This document shows, one piece after another, positions 19,571 to 29,291 of a stretch of DNA of 64,000 bases. Numbering within the stretch: position 1 is the first letter of the stretch; every line of letters starts with the position of its first letter. Both the position numbers and the translations under genes were made by a program. The DNA is taken from NCBI GenBank assembly GCA_948664205.1, contig CAPNDH010000001.1, forward strand, positions 30,642 through 94,641, given 5' to 3'. Below the pieces are notes generated by a model. It did no database searches. It saw nothing but the letters and a program-made list of their open reading frames with translations, and was not told where the DNA came from. Source of the stretch: an uncultured Clostridia bacterium (GTDB lineage: Bacteria > Bacillota > Clostridia > TANB77 > CAG-508).

Positions 19571-20742
19571 AATATTTCTTTTCTAAAACTTTCCCCATTT
19601 TCTAATTTTTCTAATCCTAGTATATCTAAAACAGTAGCTGATATATCTGCATATGTTTTTCTTGTTCCTATGTTTACATTTTCTTTTATTTCTTTCCCAT
19701 ATATTAAAACTGGTATATATTCTCTTGAATGGTCTGTGCTTGGCGTTGTTGGGTCATTTCCATGGTCTGCTGTTATTATTAGCATATCTGTTTCTTTCAT
19801 ATTTTCTACTATTTCTGGTAGTTTACTATCAAAATATTCTAATGCCTTGCTATATCCCTCTACATTATTTCTGTGACCATATAACATGTCAAAGTCTACT
19901 AAATTTGTGAAGATTAAACCTTGAGTATCTTTTTTAATTTCGTTTATTGTTTTTTCTATTCCATCTTCATTTCCTTTTGTATGATAATTTTTAGTTATCC
20001 CTCTCATTGTAAATAAGTCTTCTATTTTTCCTATTGATATTACATCTTTCCCTGATTTATATATAACATCTAACATTGTTTTTCCAAAGGTATTACTTTC
20101 AAAATCTTTTCTATTATATGTTCTAGTAAAATTCTCACTTGCAGTTCCTATAAATGGCCTTGCTATTACTGTTCCTACATTATATTCTGGTTTATCTAAT
20201 ATTTCTCTTGCTATTTTGCACATTTCATATAATTTTTCTACTGGTATTACTTCTTCATGGGCTGCTATTTGGAATACACTATCTGCTGATGTATATATTA
20301 TTGGCTTTTTAGTTTTTATATGTTCTTCTCCAAAACGTTTTAGTATTTCTGTTCCTGAACCTACTTCATTACATAGTATACCTTCTATTCCTGTTTTTTC
20401 TATAAATTCTTGTATCATTTCTTTTGGAAATGCGTTTGGATATGTTGTAAAACCAGGGTTTGTTATATGACCTGCTATTTCCCAATGCCCTACTGGGCTA
20501 TTTTTTCCTACTGATTTTTCTGTAAGCTTTCCAAATGCTCCAATTGGAGCTTCTTCTTTTTCTGATATTCCAATATTATCAATATTATAAAGTCCCATTT
20601 TTTTCATATTAGGTAAATTAGGTTTGCAGTTTTCGTATATTCCCTTTAAGGTATTGCTTCCAACATCACCGTAAACGTCTGCATCTGGAAGTTCTCCTAC
20701 ACCAAATCCATCTAAAACAATTATTATTGCTCTGTTTATCAT
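19564..20742 (-). CDS. deoB: Phosphopentomutase
   Basis: 392 residues, normal for DeoB. The alkaline-phosphatase-superfamily start (RAIIIVLDGFGVGELPDA) supplies the first metal-binding aspartate, a family GSNT segment follows, and the late ADHGNDPTTPSTDHSRE supplies the metal-binding Asp and His residues. The enzyme interconverts ribose or deoxyribose 1- and 5-phosphates in nucleoside salvage. It stands alone, with repeat elements just upstream. Confidence 0.97.
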   Translation of the reverse strand: MINRAIIIVLDGFGVGELPDADVYGDVGSNTLKGIYENCKPNLPNMKKMGLYNIDNIGISEKEEAPIGAFGKLTEKSVGKNSPVGHWEIAGHITNPGFTTYPNAFPKEMIQEFIEKTGIEGILCNEVGSGTEILKRFGEEHIKTKKPIIYTSADSVFQIAAHEEVIPVEKLYEMCKIAREILDKPEYNVGTVIARPFIGTASENFTRTYNRKDFESNTFGKTMLDVIYKSGKDVISIGKIEDLFTMRGITKNYHTKGNEDGIEKTINEIKKDTQGLIFTNLVDFDMLYGHRNNVEGYSKALEYFDSKLPEIVENMKETDMLIITADHGNDPTTPSTDHSREYIPVLIYGKEIKENVNIGTRKTYADISATVLDILGLEKLENGESFRKEILK

Positions 20743-20761
20743 TGTCTGTTCTCCTTTCTTT

Positions 20762-20836
20762 GGAAGTTAGAAGTTGTAGGTTGGAATTATTGGGTAGTTT
20801 CTTCGAAGAGCGGACGTGCAATGCACGCCCCTACAA
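20762..20836. repeat. Composite repeat: heptads plus GC-rich palindrome
   Basis: Plus strand: heptad units GGAAGTT, AGAAGTT, GTAGGTT, then GGGTAGTTTCTTCGAAGAGC and a palindrome GTGCAATGCAC ending GCCCCTACA. The same order of parts is present inside addA at 24741-24818, so this is a defined element and not random sequence. Confidence 0.7.
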
Positions 20837-20841
20837 TTTTT

Positions 20842-23142
20842 CTAACTTTCAATTTTCTTCTTATACATTTTAAATTCTAAGTTGTATTCATATATATGTA
20901 TTAGTTTAATTTCGTTTGTGAATTCATCTGTTAAAACATTTATATTAAAGTCTTTTCTTGCAACTAATTTCATATCAAATTTATTCAAATCAATTAATAC
21001 TTTTGTACTTATATCCATACCTAATGGAAGTGTTTTGTTTAAATTGTCATAGTACATTATATTTGAATAAAATATAACTGGCATGTTTTCTTTTATATTT
21101 ATTTTGTATATATTTGTTTCCGCTTCATTTGTACTTTTTAACAATTCCTCTTTAGGATTTATATTCATTATATTTAAAGCTTTCTCGTTTAGTTCTTCAC
21201 TACTTGCCATATATATGTGCATATCATATGGAGATAGTACCTTTCCATATGCTTCATTTAATAAATTTTTATAATTATTTATATTATCTTTGTACTCTTC
21301 TAAAGTAGTTTCTAGATTTATACTTAATATTTTATATTTATCTTTTTCTATTTCTCTATGTTTGTTATTATTAAGAACTTTTATTTTAGTTTTATCTTGT
21401 GCAACATTTCCAAATATATCAAAATCCTTTTGGGTAATTTCATCTATATTTTCTATATATTCTTCCTTAAGTTTCTCTAATTTCTTTTGAATTTTGTTTT
21501 CTTCTCTTTTTAGTATCTTCTCTTTACTTAATATATTAAAAGCATTTAAGTCATTTAAGCAAGCAAATACTGCGTCACATTCATTTTTTGAGAAAGATTC
21601 TCTTTGTTTCGAATCTATATGCTTTCCAAAGTCTTCTAAGTCTTCTTTATAATTAAATACTTTTTTTAGTTTTCCTTTATTTTGATTTTCGTTTTCTTCT
21701 GCCTCTGTAAGCATATTTACTTCATCTTTATTAGTAAATTTCCAGAAGTCAAAAATACTTTTTTTATGACTTTCTATTTCATTTATATATAAAGTTGCAT
21801 TTTGTATTTTCTTTTCTAAATTTTGCTTTTTATTTTCTAGTGCTTTTATATCCATTTCTGAATTCTTGTTTTTTGTTTGTTCTGCTTTTAGTATTTCACA
21901 TACTTTTAGTAAATCTTCTATTGTATAAAAATCTTTCTTTTCTATTGTTTCTAGTTTAGTTATTTCTATACTATTCTTTTCTTTACCCTCTTGAAGTTCT
22001 TCTTTCTTTATTTTTTTACCTTTTCCAAAAAAGTATTTTACTCTACCAAAAAATGTTTTTTTACATTCTAAAAACTGTGTAATTTGCTTTTCTTTTGATA
22101 AATATTCTTCATTATGTTTTTTTACTGTTTCTTTTAAAAGCTCTAAATTTTCTGCAAGCATTATATTTTTTTCATATAATTCGTTTGTCTTTTCTTGTTT
22201 TACTTCTACTTCTTTTCGTATGAACTCTGACAAATTTTCATATGTTATTTTTTGCATATTATAGCAAAAATCTAAGCTTCCTTCTTCATTTATTAAAGTT
22301 TTAAATTTATATTCGTATTCATCATTTGACTCAAGTATAAAAAGTGCTTTTATTAATTTGAAGACTTTCCCAGTTTCTTCTTTATCTTTTAAAGTTATTT
22401 TATATATACTTCTTACTCCATCAAATACTGTTGTTGTTCCTAATATTTCAAGCGATGCTTCATTATTTGTATTGTATACTTCATATATATTTGGCCACTC
22501 TTTTGTAAATAACCATAAATAATTTTCTAGGTCTGATATTTCAGATTTTTTTAGTAATTTATTTGAGTATTCCATATGACTTATTGGAACATATATTAAT
22601 TCTTTTTTTCTTGATCTTTGTGCTTCAATTTTTCTTTTTATTAAGTAGAATAAACATTCTGCATTGTTTTCATTGCTAGAATATAACATGAAATATTTAT
22701 CTTCTACATCTGAATAATATATTTGCCAAATGTAATTATTTTTATATTTTATTTCATATGGTATTTGTTTATTTAATTCGTTTTGTTCTTCTTCTATGTC
22801 TTTAATTTTATCTATATTTAGATTATTTAGCATTTTTAAAAATGTTGTATATTCTTCTAAATTTTCCTCACTATTTAACTGCATATAATATGAAATAGGT
22901 TTTGCCATCTTTAATTTTTCATTTAAGTTTTCTAACCTATCTACTGGAGTTATATATATTTCTATGTCTTTTATATCTACATATTTATATACTTTGTAAT
23001 TATTATCTTCGTATGTTTTTAATGGTCTATATTTTATTCTTTCATTGTTTTCAAAACATTTTGGAATTTTTTCTAAGTTTAAGCCTATGTACTTTAGTTT
23101 TTCTTCTAACTCCTTACTATCTTCTTTAGTATTTTTTTGCAC
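20842..23142 (-). CDS. Large coiled-coil protein of unknown function
   Basis: 766 residues, not recognised. It is charged, without membrane segments or signal peptide. Residues about 1-310 look globular. Residues about 315-520 are predicted coiled coil broken by a basic patch (KKTFFGRVKYFFGKGKKIKK). A second globular part occupies about 590-766. It stands alone between deoB and the small membrane protein gene. The layout suggests a cytoplasmic structural or nucleic-acid-associated protein, but no catalytic motif is visible. Confidence 0.6.
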   Translation of the reverse strand: MQKNTKEDSKELEEKLKYIGLNLEKIPKCFENNERIKYRPLKTYEDNNYKVYKYVDIKDIEIYITPVDRLENLNEKLKMAKPISYYMQLNSEENLEEYTTFLKMLNNLNIDKIKDIEEEQNELNKQIPYEIKYKNNYIWQIYYSDVEDKYFMLYSSNENNAECLFYLIKRKIEAQRSRKKELIYVPISHMEYSNKLLKKSEISDLENYLWLFTKEWPNIYEVYNTNNEASLEILGTTTVFDGVRSIYKITLKDKEETGKVFKLIKALFILESNDEYEYKFKTLINEEGSLDFCYNMQKITYENLSEFIRKEVEVKQEKTNELYEKNIMLAENLELLKETVKKHNEEYLSKEKQITQFLECKKTFFGRVKYFFGKGKKIKKEELQEGKEKNSIEITKLETIEKKDFYTIEDLLKVCEILKAEQTKNKNSEMDIKALENKKQNLEKKIQNATLYINEIESHKKSIFDFWKFTNKDEVNMLTEAEENENQNKGKLKKVFNYKEDLEDFGKHIDSKQRESFSKNECDAVFACLNDLNAFNILSKEKILKREENKIQKKLEKLKEEYIENIDEITQKDFDIFGNVAQDKTKIKVLNNNKHREIEKDKYKILSINLETTLEEYKDNINNYKNLLNEAYGKVLSPYDMHIYMASSEELNEKALNIMNINPKEELLKSTNEAETNIYKINIKENMPVIFYSNIMYYDNLNKTLPLGMDISTKVLIDLNKFDMKLVARKDFNINVLTDEFTNEIKLIHIYEYNLEFKMYKKKIES

Positions 23143-23263
23143 CTTTTTTCCTCCTATTGTTTTTTCTATATTCTAGAAAATTTGTATTTTCGTATTATTA
23201 ATTCTATTTTTTTAAAGTATATCACATATGTTTTTTTTGAGCAATTGTTTATAAAAAAATTTT

Positions 23264-23290
23264 AAAGGGTAAGAATTAATCTTACCCTTT
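23264..23290 (-). terminator. Terminator after the small membrane protein gene
   Basis: AAAGGGTAAG and CTTACCCTTT form a 10-bp stem with a 7-base loop, immediately past the stop at 23299, followed on the minus strand by A/T-rich sequence. Confidence 0.75.
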
Positions 23291-23298
23291 TGCAATAT

Positions 23299-23784
23299 TT
23301 AGTTTTTTACAATTTCGTAGCAATCCATAAAACGTCCAAGTAAATATGTATCATATTCGATATATCTAGAATCTCCTACATACTTTATATCTACCTGTAC
23401 TGCTTCCTTCTTCCCTAATTGTACTAATTTAGCATAAAATGCCACATTTCTTTTATTTTGCAAATCATCTAAAAATTTTTCTGAAAATTGTGTACAATCC
23501 TTAGGAATCACCTTAGCATATTTACTTTTTGAAAGTTCCCTCTTACATACTCTCTCATTATATTTTCTTGTTTCCAGTTTGATGTATTCTTTATATATAA
23601 ATATGCTAATTATAATATATAGCGTAAAATATACTATTGTAGAAATAATTGGAATAATACCATTATATGCTATGGCAATCATGGTATTTACATATAAAAA
23701 TGCCAATCCTATTACTATTTCTGCTATCATTGTTTTTGTCTTAGCAATTTCTTCTACATTTTTATTTTTTCTCCGTTTTGCCAT
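23299..23784 (-). CDS. Small membrane protein, unknown
   Basis: 161 residues from ATG 23784, which has AAAGGAG 7 bases upstream; an ATG at 23802 overlaps that ribosome site and is less likely. After a very basic start (MAKRRKNKN) come two membrane spans (about residues 22-70), and the remainder is soluble. Codon 4 is CGG (23773-23775) and must be read in frame, one of the exceptions to the CGG pattern described in the findings. Not recognised. Confidence 0.6.
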   Translation of the reverse strand: MAKRRKNKNVEEIAKTKTMIAEIVIGLAFLYVNTMIAIAYNGIIPIISTIVYFTLYIIISIFIYKEYIKLETRKYNERVCKRELSKSKYAKVIPKDCTQFSEKFLDDLQNKRNVAFYAKLVQLGKKEAVQVDIKYVGDSRYIEYDTYLLGRFMDCYEIVKN

Positions 23785-23861
23785 TTTGCTTTCTCCTTTC
23801 ATATTGCCAGTTTTCTGAAATTATTGCAATTTCAAGTTTTTTAAAGTTTCCATAATATAAA

Positions 23862-26800
23862 TTATAACACACTTATTTCTTTTTGTAAATACGTACTATA
23901 TATTATTACTTTTTCTACTTGTTTTTTTAGTGCTCCTTCTAGTGCTTTTTTGTACAAATTTAGTTGTTCTTTGTATTTTTCTATTAGTTCGTTTTCATTT
24001 TGTACATAGTCTGTTTTGTAGTCTACTAATACTATATTTCCTTGTTTATCTATATAATATAAATCTATAATTCCTTGTACTAGTACGTTTTCTTCTATTT
24101 GATTATTGTAAATTTCACTTGCTGGAATATTTATATAAAATGGCTCTTCTTTATGCACTTCTTTTGCTTCTTTAAGCTCTTTAAATAAATTTGATTTTGT
24201 TAATTGTAATAATGTTTTTGTGTTTATGCTTTCCACTTCTTTTTCGGTTATTATATTTTTGTTTCTTAATTCTTTTATTAGTTCTATAATATCTTTTAAT
24301 TCATATTCTTTTTTCTCGTTTAAGTTTTTAATGCATAAATGCATTAGTGTTCCTTTTTGTGCTCCTGTTATTTTTTCTTCTTTTTCGAAGTTTGGTGTTT
24401 TTAGATTTTTTTCGTTTTTTGTAATTTCTTTGGAGTGCTGGTCGCCAATGGCTGTGACCCCTACAGGGCTTTCTTTTCTATTTTTTATTTCGCTTACAGA
24501 GGTTTTGGTTGGTATGTTTTCTGAATTTTTGTATTTATATTGCCAATTTAGAATTTCGTTAATTTTTAGTTTTTCGTTCTCTTTGATTTCTTCTTCAAAG
24601 TGCAGATCTTCGGAGTCTGCGATCCCTACATCAAATTCTTTGCTATTTTCTGGGCGTAATTCGGTAAATTCTTTGTGGTATTCCTTACCGATTAAGCCCC
24701 TACATCCTGTTTCTAGCTCTTGGCTTCCACTATCTAACATATGACCTCCGACATCCGACTTCTGACTTCTGTTTTGGTAGTTTGTTCGAAGGGCGGGCGA
24801 TTGATAATCGCCCCTACATAATGTTCTTGTACCTCTAATATTTGGGCTATTTTTTCTTTGTCATTTAAGTATACTAATTCTATCCAGTCTAAATATGATA
24901 TGTATTTTTCTAGTAGGTTTTTATCTAGTTTTTGTTTGTTGTAAATTTCTAAAAGTGCTTCTTTTTCTTTTAGTGATTTTTGTAAGTCTTTTTCTACACC
25001 TGTTATAAATAATTTTTCTTTTGCTCTTGTAAGTGCAACATATAATACTCTCATTTCTTCTGATATTGTTTCTTTTCTTATTTTCAAACGTAATGCTTCT
25101 TTTGCTAATGTATTATATTCTATTCTTCGTTCGTAGTTTATGTATTTCATTCCAAATCCTAAGTCTTGGTGCATTAATACATTGTCATTTAGGTCTTGTA
25201 GATTGAATTTTTTACTACTTCCACATAAAAATACTACTGGAAATTCTAAACCTTTACTTTTGTGAATACTCATAATTCTTACTACATTATCGTTTTCTCC
25301 AATTATTTTTGCAGACCCCATATCTTTACTGCTTAGCTTTAATTTGTCTATAAAATTTATAAAGTTATACAAACCTTTAAAACTTGCACTTTCATATTGC
25401 TTTGCCTTTTCAAATAGCATTTTTAGGTTTGCTTGTCTTAGTTTTCCGTTGTTTAACAAACCTACATAATTGTAATAATTACTATCCATATATATTTGCC
25501 AGATAAGTTCATCTAGTGTTTTGTATATTTCTATATTTTTCCAATTTTCTAGCATAGTTATGAATCGATTTATTTTCTCTTTTAATTCTTCGCCTACTGC
25601 TACTCTTGCTTTTAACATTGCGTTATAAAAACTTTCACTTCTGTCTGCTAAACGTATTTGTACTAGGTCATTGTCTGTAAAATTTGCTATGCTTGACCTT
25701 AATACTGTAATTAGTGGAATATCTTGAAGTGGATTATTTATTATTTTTAGTACGCTCATTATTGTTTGTATTTCTGTTGATTCTAAGTATTCGCTTGAAG
25801 TATCACTAAATACTGATATATTTTTTTCTATTAATTCTTTTTCATATATTGGTGCTGAATTTAAAGTTGACCTTAATAATATTACTATGTCTTTATATTG
25901 TATTGGTCTGTAGCCTGTTTTTCTGTCGTATATTTGGTATTTGCTATTTATTAGTTCTTGTATTTTGTTTGCGACAAATTTTGCTTCTATTAGGGTGTTT
26001 TCTATTGGTTCTTCTACATTTTCGTCTTCTTGGGTAATTTCTTCGAAGGGCAGGCGATTATTTCTTAGCTCTTCGAGCGGATAGCGAGTTAGAGATAAGT
26101 TATGCGCTAGCTTAATCGCCCCTACATTCGTATTATATTCTTGATTTTGGCTTGCCAAATCTATAATATGTAGTTCTGCTACCGGGTTATTTTCTGTTTG
26201 TGGATAGTCCGCTCCTAGGTTTAGGTATTCATCTTCGTTGTAATCTATATCTCCTAATTCTTTACTCATTATTTGTTCAAATATATTATTTGTAATATCT
26301 AGTACATTTTCTCTACTTCTAAAGTTTTTAAATAATTGTATTTTTTTGCCTTGTTTTTTCTCTATTGTATTAATTAAATTTTGTAGAGTAGCCACAGCAG
26401 TATATTTTTCATATTTTTCTAAAAACAACTCTGGTCTTGCTTGTCTAAACCTATATATACTTTGCTTTACATCTCCAACCATAAATATATTGCTTCCGTT
26501 TGAAATACTGTTTAGTATATATTCTTGTACTAGGTTACTATCTTGATATTCGTCTATTGCTATTTCTGTAAATTTTTCTTTTATCTTGTTTGCAACTTCT
26601 GTTGGAACATATTCTCCTTCTTCACTTTTTTGTACTAATATTTTTAGTGCAAAATGTTCTATGTCGTGGAAGTCTATTATATTCTTTTCTTTCTTTTTTT
26701 CTAAAAATCTTGTTTCAAATTCAATAACAATATTTTTTAAATTTGATAATGTTTTATACATTTCGTACATATCTTCATTTGCTCTATATGAATCATATAA

Positions 26801-27766
26801 AAATATTTTTTTATTTGCAGAATCTATATCTTTTTTTACTTTATCTCTTATTTCTTTTGCTTCATCCTTTAATGATATACTTATTTTTCTATCTATTGGC
26901 CATTTTTCAAATTTTAAATTTGATACTTTTTCATATGTTTTATTCCATATATTTTCATTGTTAGAACTAATTTCATTTTCTATTTCTTGTATAGCTTCAA
27001 TATCGTTTATTATTGTTAATGAATATTTTTCTAGTTCTGGCTCTTTTAATAGTTTTCTTTTTATTCCTTCTAATTTTAATATATTTTCTCTTAATTTTTC
27101 TTTATATTCTTTTAACAGAATTTCTCCCCATATTGTTTTTGCAAAGTCTTTATTTAATTTTTCTTTTAAATTAAACATTTCTACTTTTTCTTCTAGCCAT
27201 TCTTTAGGAAATGGAGCACTTTGTATATAATTATATATTCTTAATATTAGTTCTTTTAATGGCTCGTCTCCCCTATATGTTGTATATGTATTTATTAAAT
27301 TCAAAAATTCTTTATCTTTGTTTATATATTTATCCTCAAATAAGTCTTCTAGTATGTCTTGTTTTAGTAATTCTACTTCTGTTTGGTCTCCTATTCTGAA
27401 GTTTGCTGATATGTCTAATTCATAAAAATAATTTCTAATTACTTCTAGGCAAAATGAGTGTATTGTACATATACTTGCTCTATTTAGTAGTGTTATTTGT
27501 CTTTGCATACGTACATCATTTGGGTTTTCTTCTATTTTTTTATAAATAGCATCTAGTATTCTTTCTCTCATTTCACTTGCGGCTGCATTTGTAAATGTAA
27601 CAACTAATATATTATCTATATCTACATTTTCATTAACTATTTTATTTATTATACGCTCAACAAGCACAGCTGTTTTACCACTTCCTGCAGCTGCTGCAAC
27701 TAATATATTTGAACCTTTTTCATATATAGCTTTTTGTTGTTCTTTTGTCCATTTAACTTCTGACAT
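23862..27766 (-). CDS. addA: ATP-dependent helicase/nuclease AddA, split by two CGG +1 sites
   Basis: First part (27766 to 24734, 1010 residues): UvrD-type helicase with Walker A ILVAAAAGSGKTAVLVERI, motif II (IDEYQDSN), and late motifs RIMSIHKSKGLEFPVV and VALTRAKEKL. Second part (from 24740): RecB-type nuclease with GIIDLYY and VDYKTDYV. Together they give AddA of about 1300 residues. The span is 3n+2 bases. The helicase frame meets CGG at 24755-24757; one +1 shift leads to another CGG at 24748-24750, and a second +1 shift enters the nuclease frame exactly. Otherwise the nuclease part could restart at ATG 24740 after GGAGGT. AddAB processes double-strand ends. No addB adjoins it. Confidence 0.85.
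24429..24466. repeat. In-gene palindromic repeat (addA, copy 1)
   Basis: GGAGTGCTGGTCGCCAATGG followed by CTGTGACCCCTACA has the usual element ends (GAGTGC... and ...CCCCTACA). It is translated within addA as SPVGVTAIGDQHSKEI in the linker before the nuclease domain. Confidence 0.6.
24591..24632. repeat. In-gene palindromic repeat (addA, copy 2)
   Basis: TTCTTCAAAGTGCAGATCTT and CGGAGTCTGCGATCCCTACA make an element with an inner palindrome (GCAGA-TCTGC) and the CCCTACA end. It is translated in addA as DVGIADSEDLHFEE. Confidence 0.6.
24652..24706. repeat. In-gene palindromic repeat (addA, copy 3)
   Basis: GGGCGTAATTCGGTAAATTC ... TTCCTTACCGATTAAGCCCC TACA is the same element as the intergenic copies at 38231 and 48490. 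It is translated in addA as CRGLIGKEYHKEFTELRP. Confidence 0.7.
24741..24818. repeat. In-gene heptads plus palindrome (addA junction)
   Basis: Minus strand: GGGGCGATTATCAATCGCCC palindrome, then four heptads AGAAGTC, AGAAGTC, GGATGTC, GGAGGTC directly before the second ATG at 24740. Same composite layout as the intergenic element at 20762. Both CGG codons of addA are created at heptad boundaries (GTC-GGA). Confidence 0.75.
26041..26127. repeat. In-gene palindromic repeat (addA, copy 5)
   Basis: CTTCGAAGGGCAGGCGATTA ... CTTAATCGCCCCTACATTCG, 87 bases, closely matching the intergenic copy at 40320-40408 (shared GCTCTTCGAGCG-like centre and AGAGATAAGTTATGC). It is translated in addA as VGAIKLAHNLSLTRYPLEEL within the variable linker after AELHII. 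Confidence 0.75.
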
Positions 27767-27814
27767 ATTTCTCCTCCATTTTTTATTACTATATCATAAA
27801 TCTTTGTTAAAGTA

Positions 27815-27845
27815 AAACCACACAAATTAAATTTTGTGTGGCTTT
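27815..27845 (-). terminator. Terminator after the 64-residue membrane protein gene
   Basis: CCACACAAA and TTTTGTGTGG form a stem directly beyond the stop at 27849, followed by a T-rich tract on the minus strand. It separates that gene from addA. Confidence 0.7.
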
Positions 27846-27848
27846 ATT

Positions 27849-28043
27849 TTATATATTTATTATTACAATTGCACCTATTACAGATAGTATAAATCCTATT
27901 ATTTTAAGAGTTCTTACTACTGAATTTCTATCTCCATAGCTAAACCATTTTTCACTTAATTTTCGTGCATCATATATCATAACTACACCTATAGCTACTA
28001 CTATTAATGATATTATTTGTATTACTATTTTTAAGATTGGCAT
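27849..28043 (-). CDS. Small two-span membrane protein
   Basis: 64 residues. Two hydrophobic helices (residues 4-24 and 45-63) flank a short basic loop (DARKLSEKWFSYGDRNSVV). It has a reasonable ribosome site (AAAGGAG) upstream. Small proteins of this shape are common in Clostridia, but I do not know a function. It sits between addA and the aldose epimerase gene. Confidence 0.6.
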   Translation of the reverse strand: MPILKIVIQIISLIVVAIGVVMIYDARKLSEKWFSYGDRNSVVRTLKIIGFILSVIGAIVIINI

Positions 28044-28071
28044 TTTTTATTATCTCCTTTTTTCATATAGA

Positions 28072-28124
28072 TGCGTCAAAAGGGACATATGACGCATTTG
28101 TACCTGTCCCCAATGAGTCATTAA
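28072..28124. repeat. GGGACA/ATGCGTCA hairpin element
   Basis: GCGTCAAAAGGGACATATGA then CGCATTTGTACCTGTCCCCA pairs GGGACA with TGTCCC and carries GACGCAT / ATGAGTCA copies. It is nearly the same as the element at 45337-45387. Confidence 0.65.
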
Positions 28125-28993
28125 TAAAATTCTACTGTATATTTGCATTCAAATTCTTGTTTTGGTCCAATTATTACTATATCTCCTTTTTGTCTAAATA
28201 CTCCTGTTGTTTTTACTGTGTCTGGTGTAGTCATCCATGGTGATATGCATAAAAATGGAGAATTTGTTTTTGACCATAATGATAAGTATGGAAAATTTGA
28301 ACAGTCTATTGATAATATTTTTCTTCCTGTGTCTTTTAATCTTAATGTTACTTTTTTGGATGTTAAACCTTTCATTATTATTGCGTCATTTTTGAACATA
28401 TCTGGTTTTAATGTTATTGTTTTTTTATCTTCTTCTATTATATTTTTTGCATATTCTGTTCCTACTAGTCCATCTATTAAATATAAAAAATGAATTTTAT
28501 TCTCTTCTTCTTCAAATTCTAAGCAGTAGTTTTCATTTTTTAATTGTTCTAAATCTATTTTAAATGCTGGCATAGAACCTATACCAAATGGCATATCTAC
28601 GTCACCTTCATTTATAACTTTATACATTGTTGTTAGTTTATTTTCATCTAGTCTATATGTTACATATAATGAAAACTTATATGGATATTTTTCTATAATT
28701 TTTTCATTGCTTCTAAGTACATAAGAATGGAAGTTATCTAATTTCGTGATTGGCTCAAATTCGAATTCTTTTGCAAATCCGTCTGGTTGAATTTCATATG
28801 TTTTGCTATTCATTATTGTTTGGTTTTTCTTACATTTTCCTACATTTGGAAATAATACTGACCAACGTCTTTTCCAAAATATTTTTCCGTTTTCATCAAC
28901 TGTTTCTTCGCCTTGGTGTAATTTTTCTTGTCCATTTAACTTAAAACTTATAAGTTCTGCACCATATTTTGAAGTTAGTATTTGAGTATACAT
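28121..28993 (-). CDS. Aldose 1-epimerase family protein
   Basis: 290 residues, the usual length for LacX/YeaD-like members of the galactose mutarotase superfamily. Recognisable pieces are the early WKRRWSVLFPNVGK, the mid-chain substrate region (INEGDVDMPFGIGSMPAFKI) and the late SLWSKTNSPFLCISPW. Members convert alpha and beta forms of aldoses or sugar phosphates. A single gene with its own promoter at 29054-29082. The sugar is not determined. Confidence 0.85.
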   Translation of the reverse strand: MYTQILTSKYGAELISFKLNGQEKLHQGEETVDENGKIFWKRRWSVLFPNVGKCKKNQTIMNSKTYEIQPDGFAKEFEFEPITKLDNFHSYVLRSNEKIIEKYPYKFSLYVTYRLDENKLTTMYKVINEGDVDMPFGIGSMPAFKIDLEQLKNENYCLEFEEEENKIHFLYLIDGLVGTEYAKNIIEEDKKTITLKPDMFKNDAIIMKGLTSKKVTLRLKDTGRKILSIDCSNFPYLSLWSKTNSPFLCISPWMTTPDTVKTTGVFRQKGDIVIIGPKQEFECKYTVEFY

Positions 28994-29053
28994 AGATTTC
29001 TCCCTTCTTCAATTTTTCTAAAAATTAATTATACAAAGTCTACATTTTACTAA

Positions 29054-29082
29054 AGTATAATTTATCTATATACATTAAACAA
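29054..29082 (-). promoter_or_regulatory. Promoter of the aldose epimerase gene
   Basis: TTGTTT (29077-29082) and TATACT (29054-29059) with a 17-base spacer, about 60 bases upstream of the start. The rest of the 28994-29291 gap is AT-rich and shows only this and the terminator at 29249. Confidence 0.5.
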
Positions 29083-29248
29083 GTTATATTATTGACATAT
29101 CAACTTAGGAAATGTTAGTTTTTCTTTCGTAGTATATAATATATTGTTTTTATGTAAATGTCAATACATTGCTACAATATTTATTATTATATTTTAATTA
29201 CTTTATTGCAAATTATAATATATTTATAAATAAAAAGTCGATATTAAT

Positions 29249-29281
29249 AAGTAAAGAACCGTATTAAACGGTTCTTTACTT
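29249..29281. terminator. Terminator of the ankyrin island
   Basis: A perfect 14-bp stem (AAGTAAAGAACCGT with its complement) and a 5-base loop, 11 bases past the stop at 29292. Confidence 0.8.
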
Positions 29282-29291
29282 ATTATATTAT

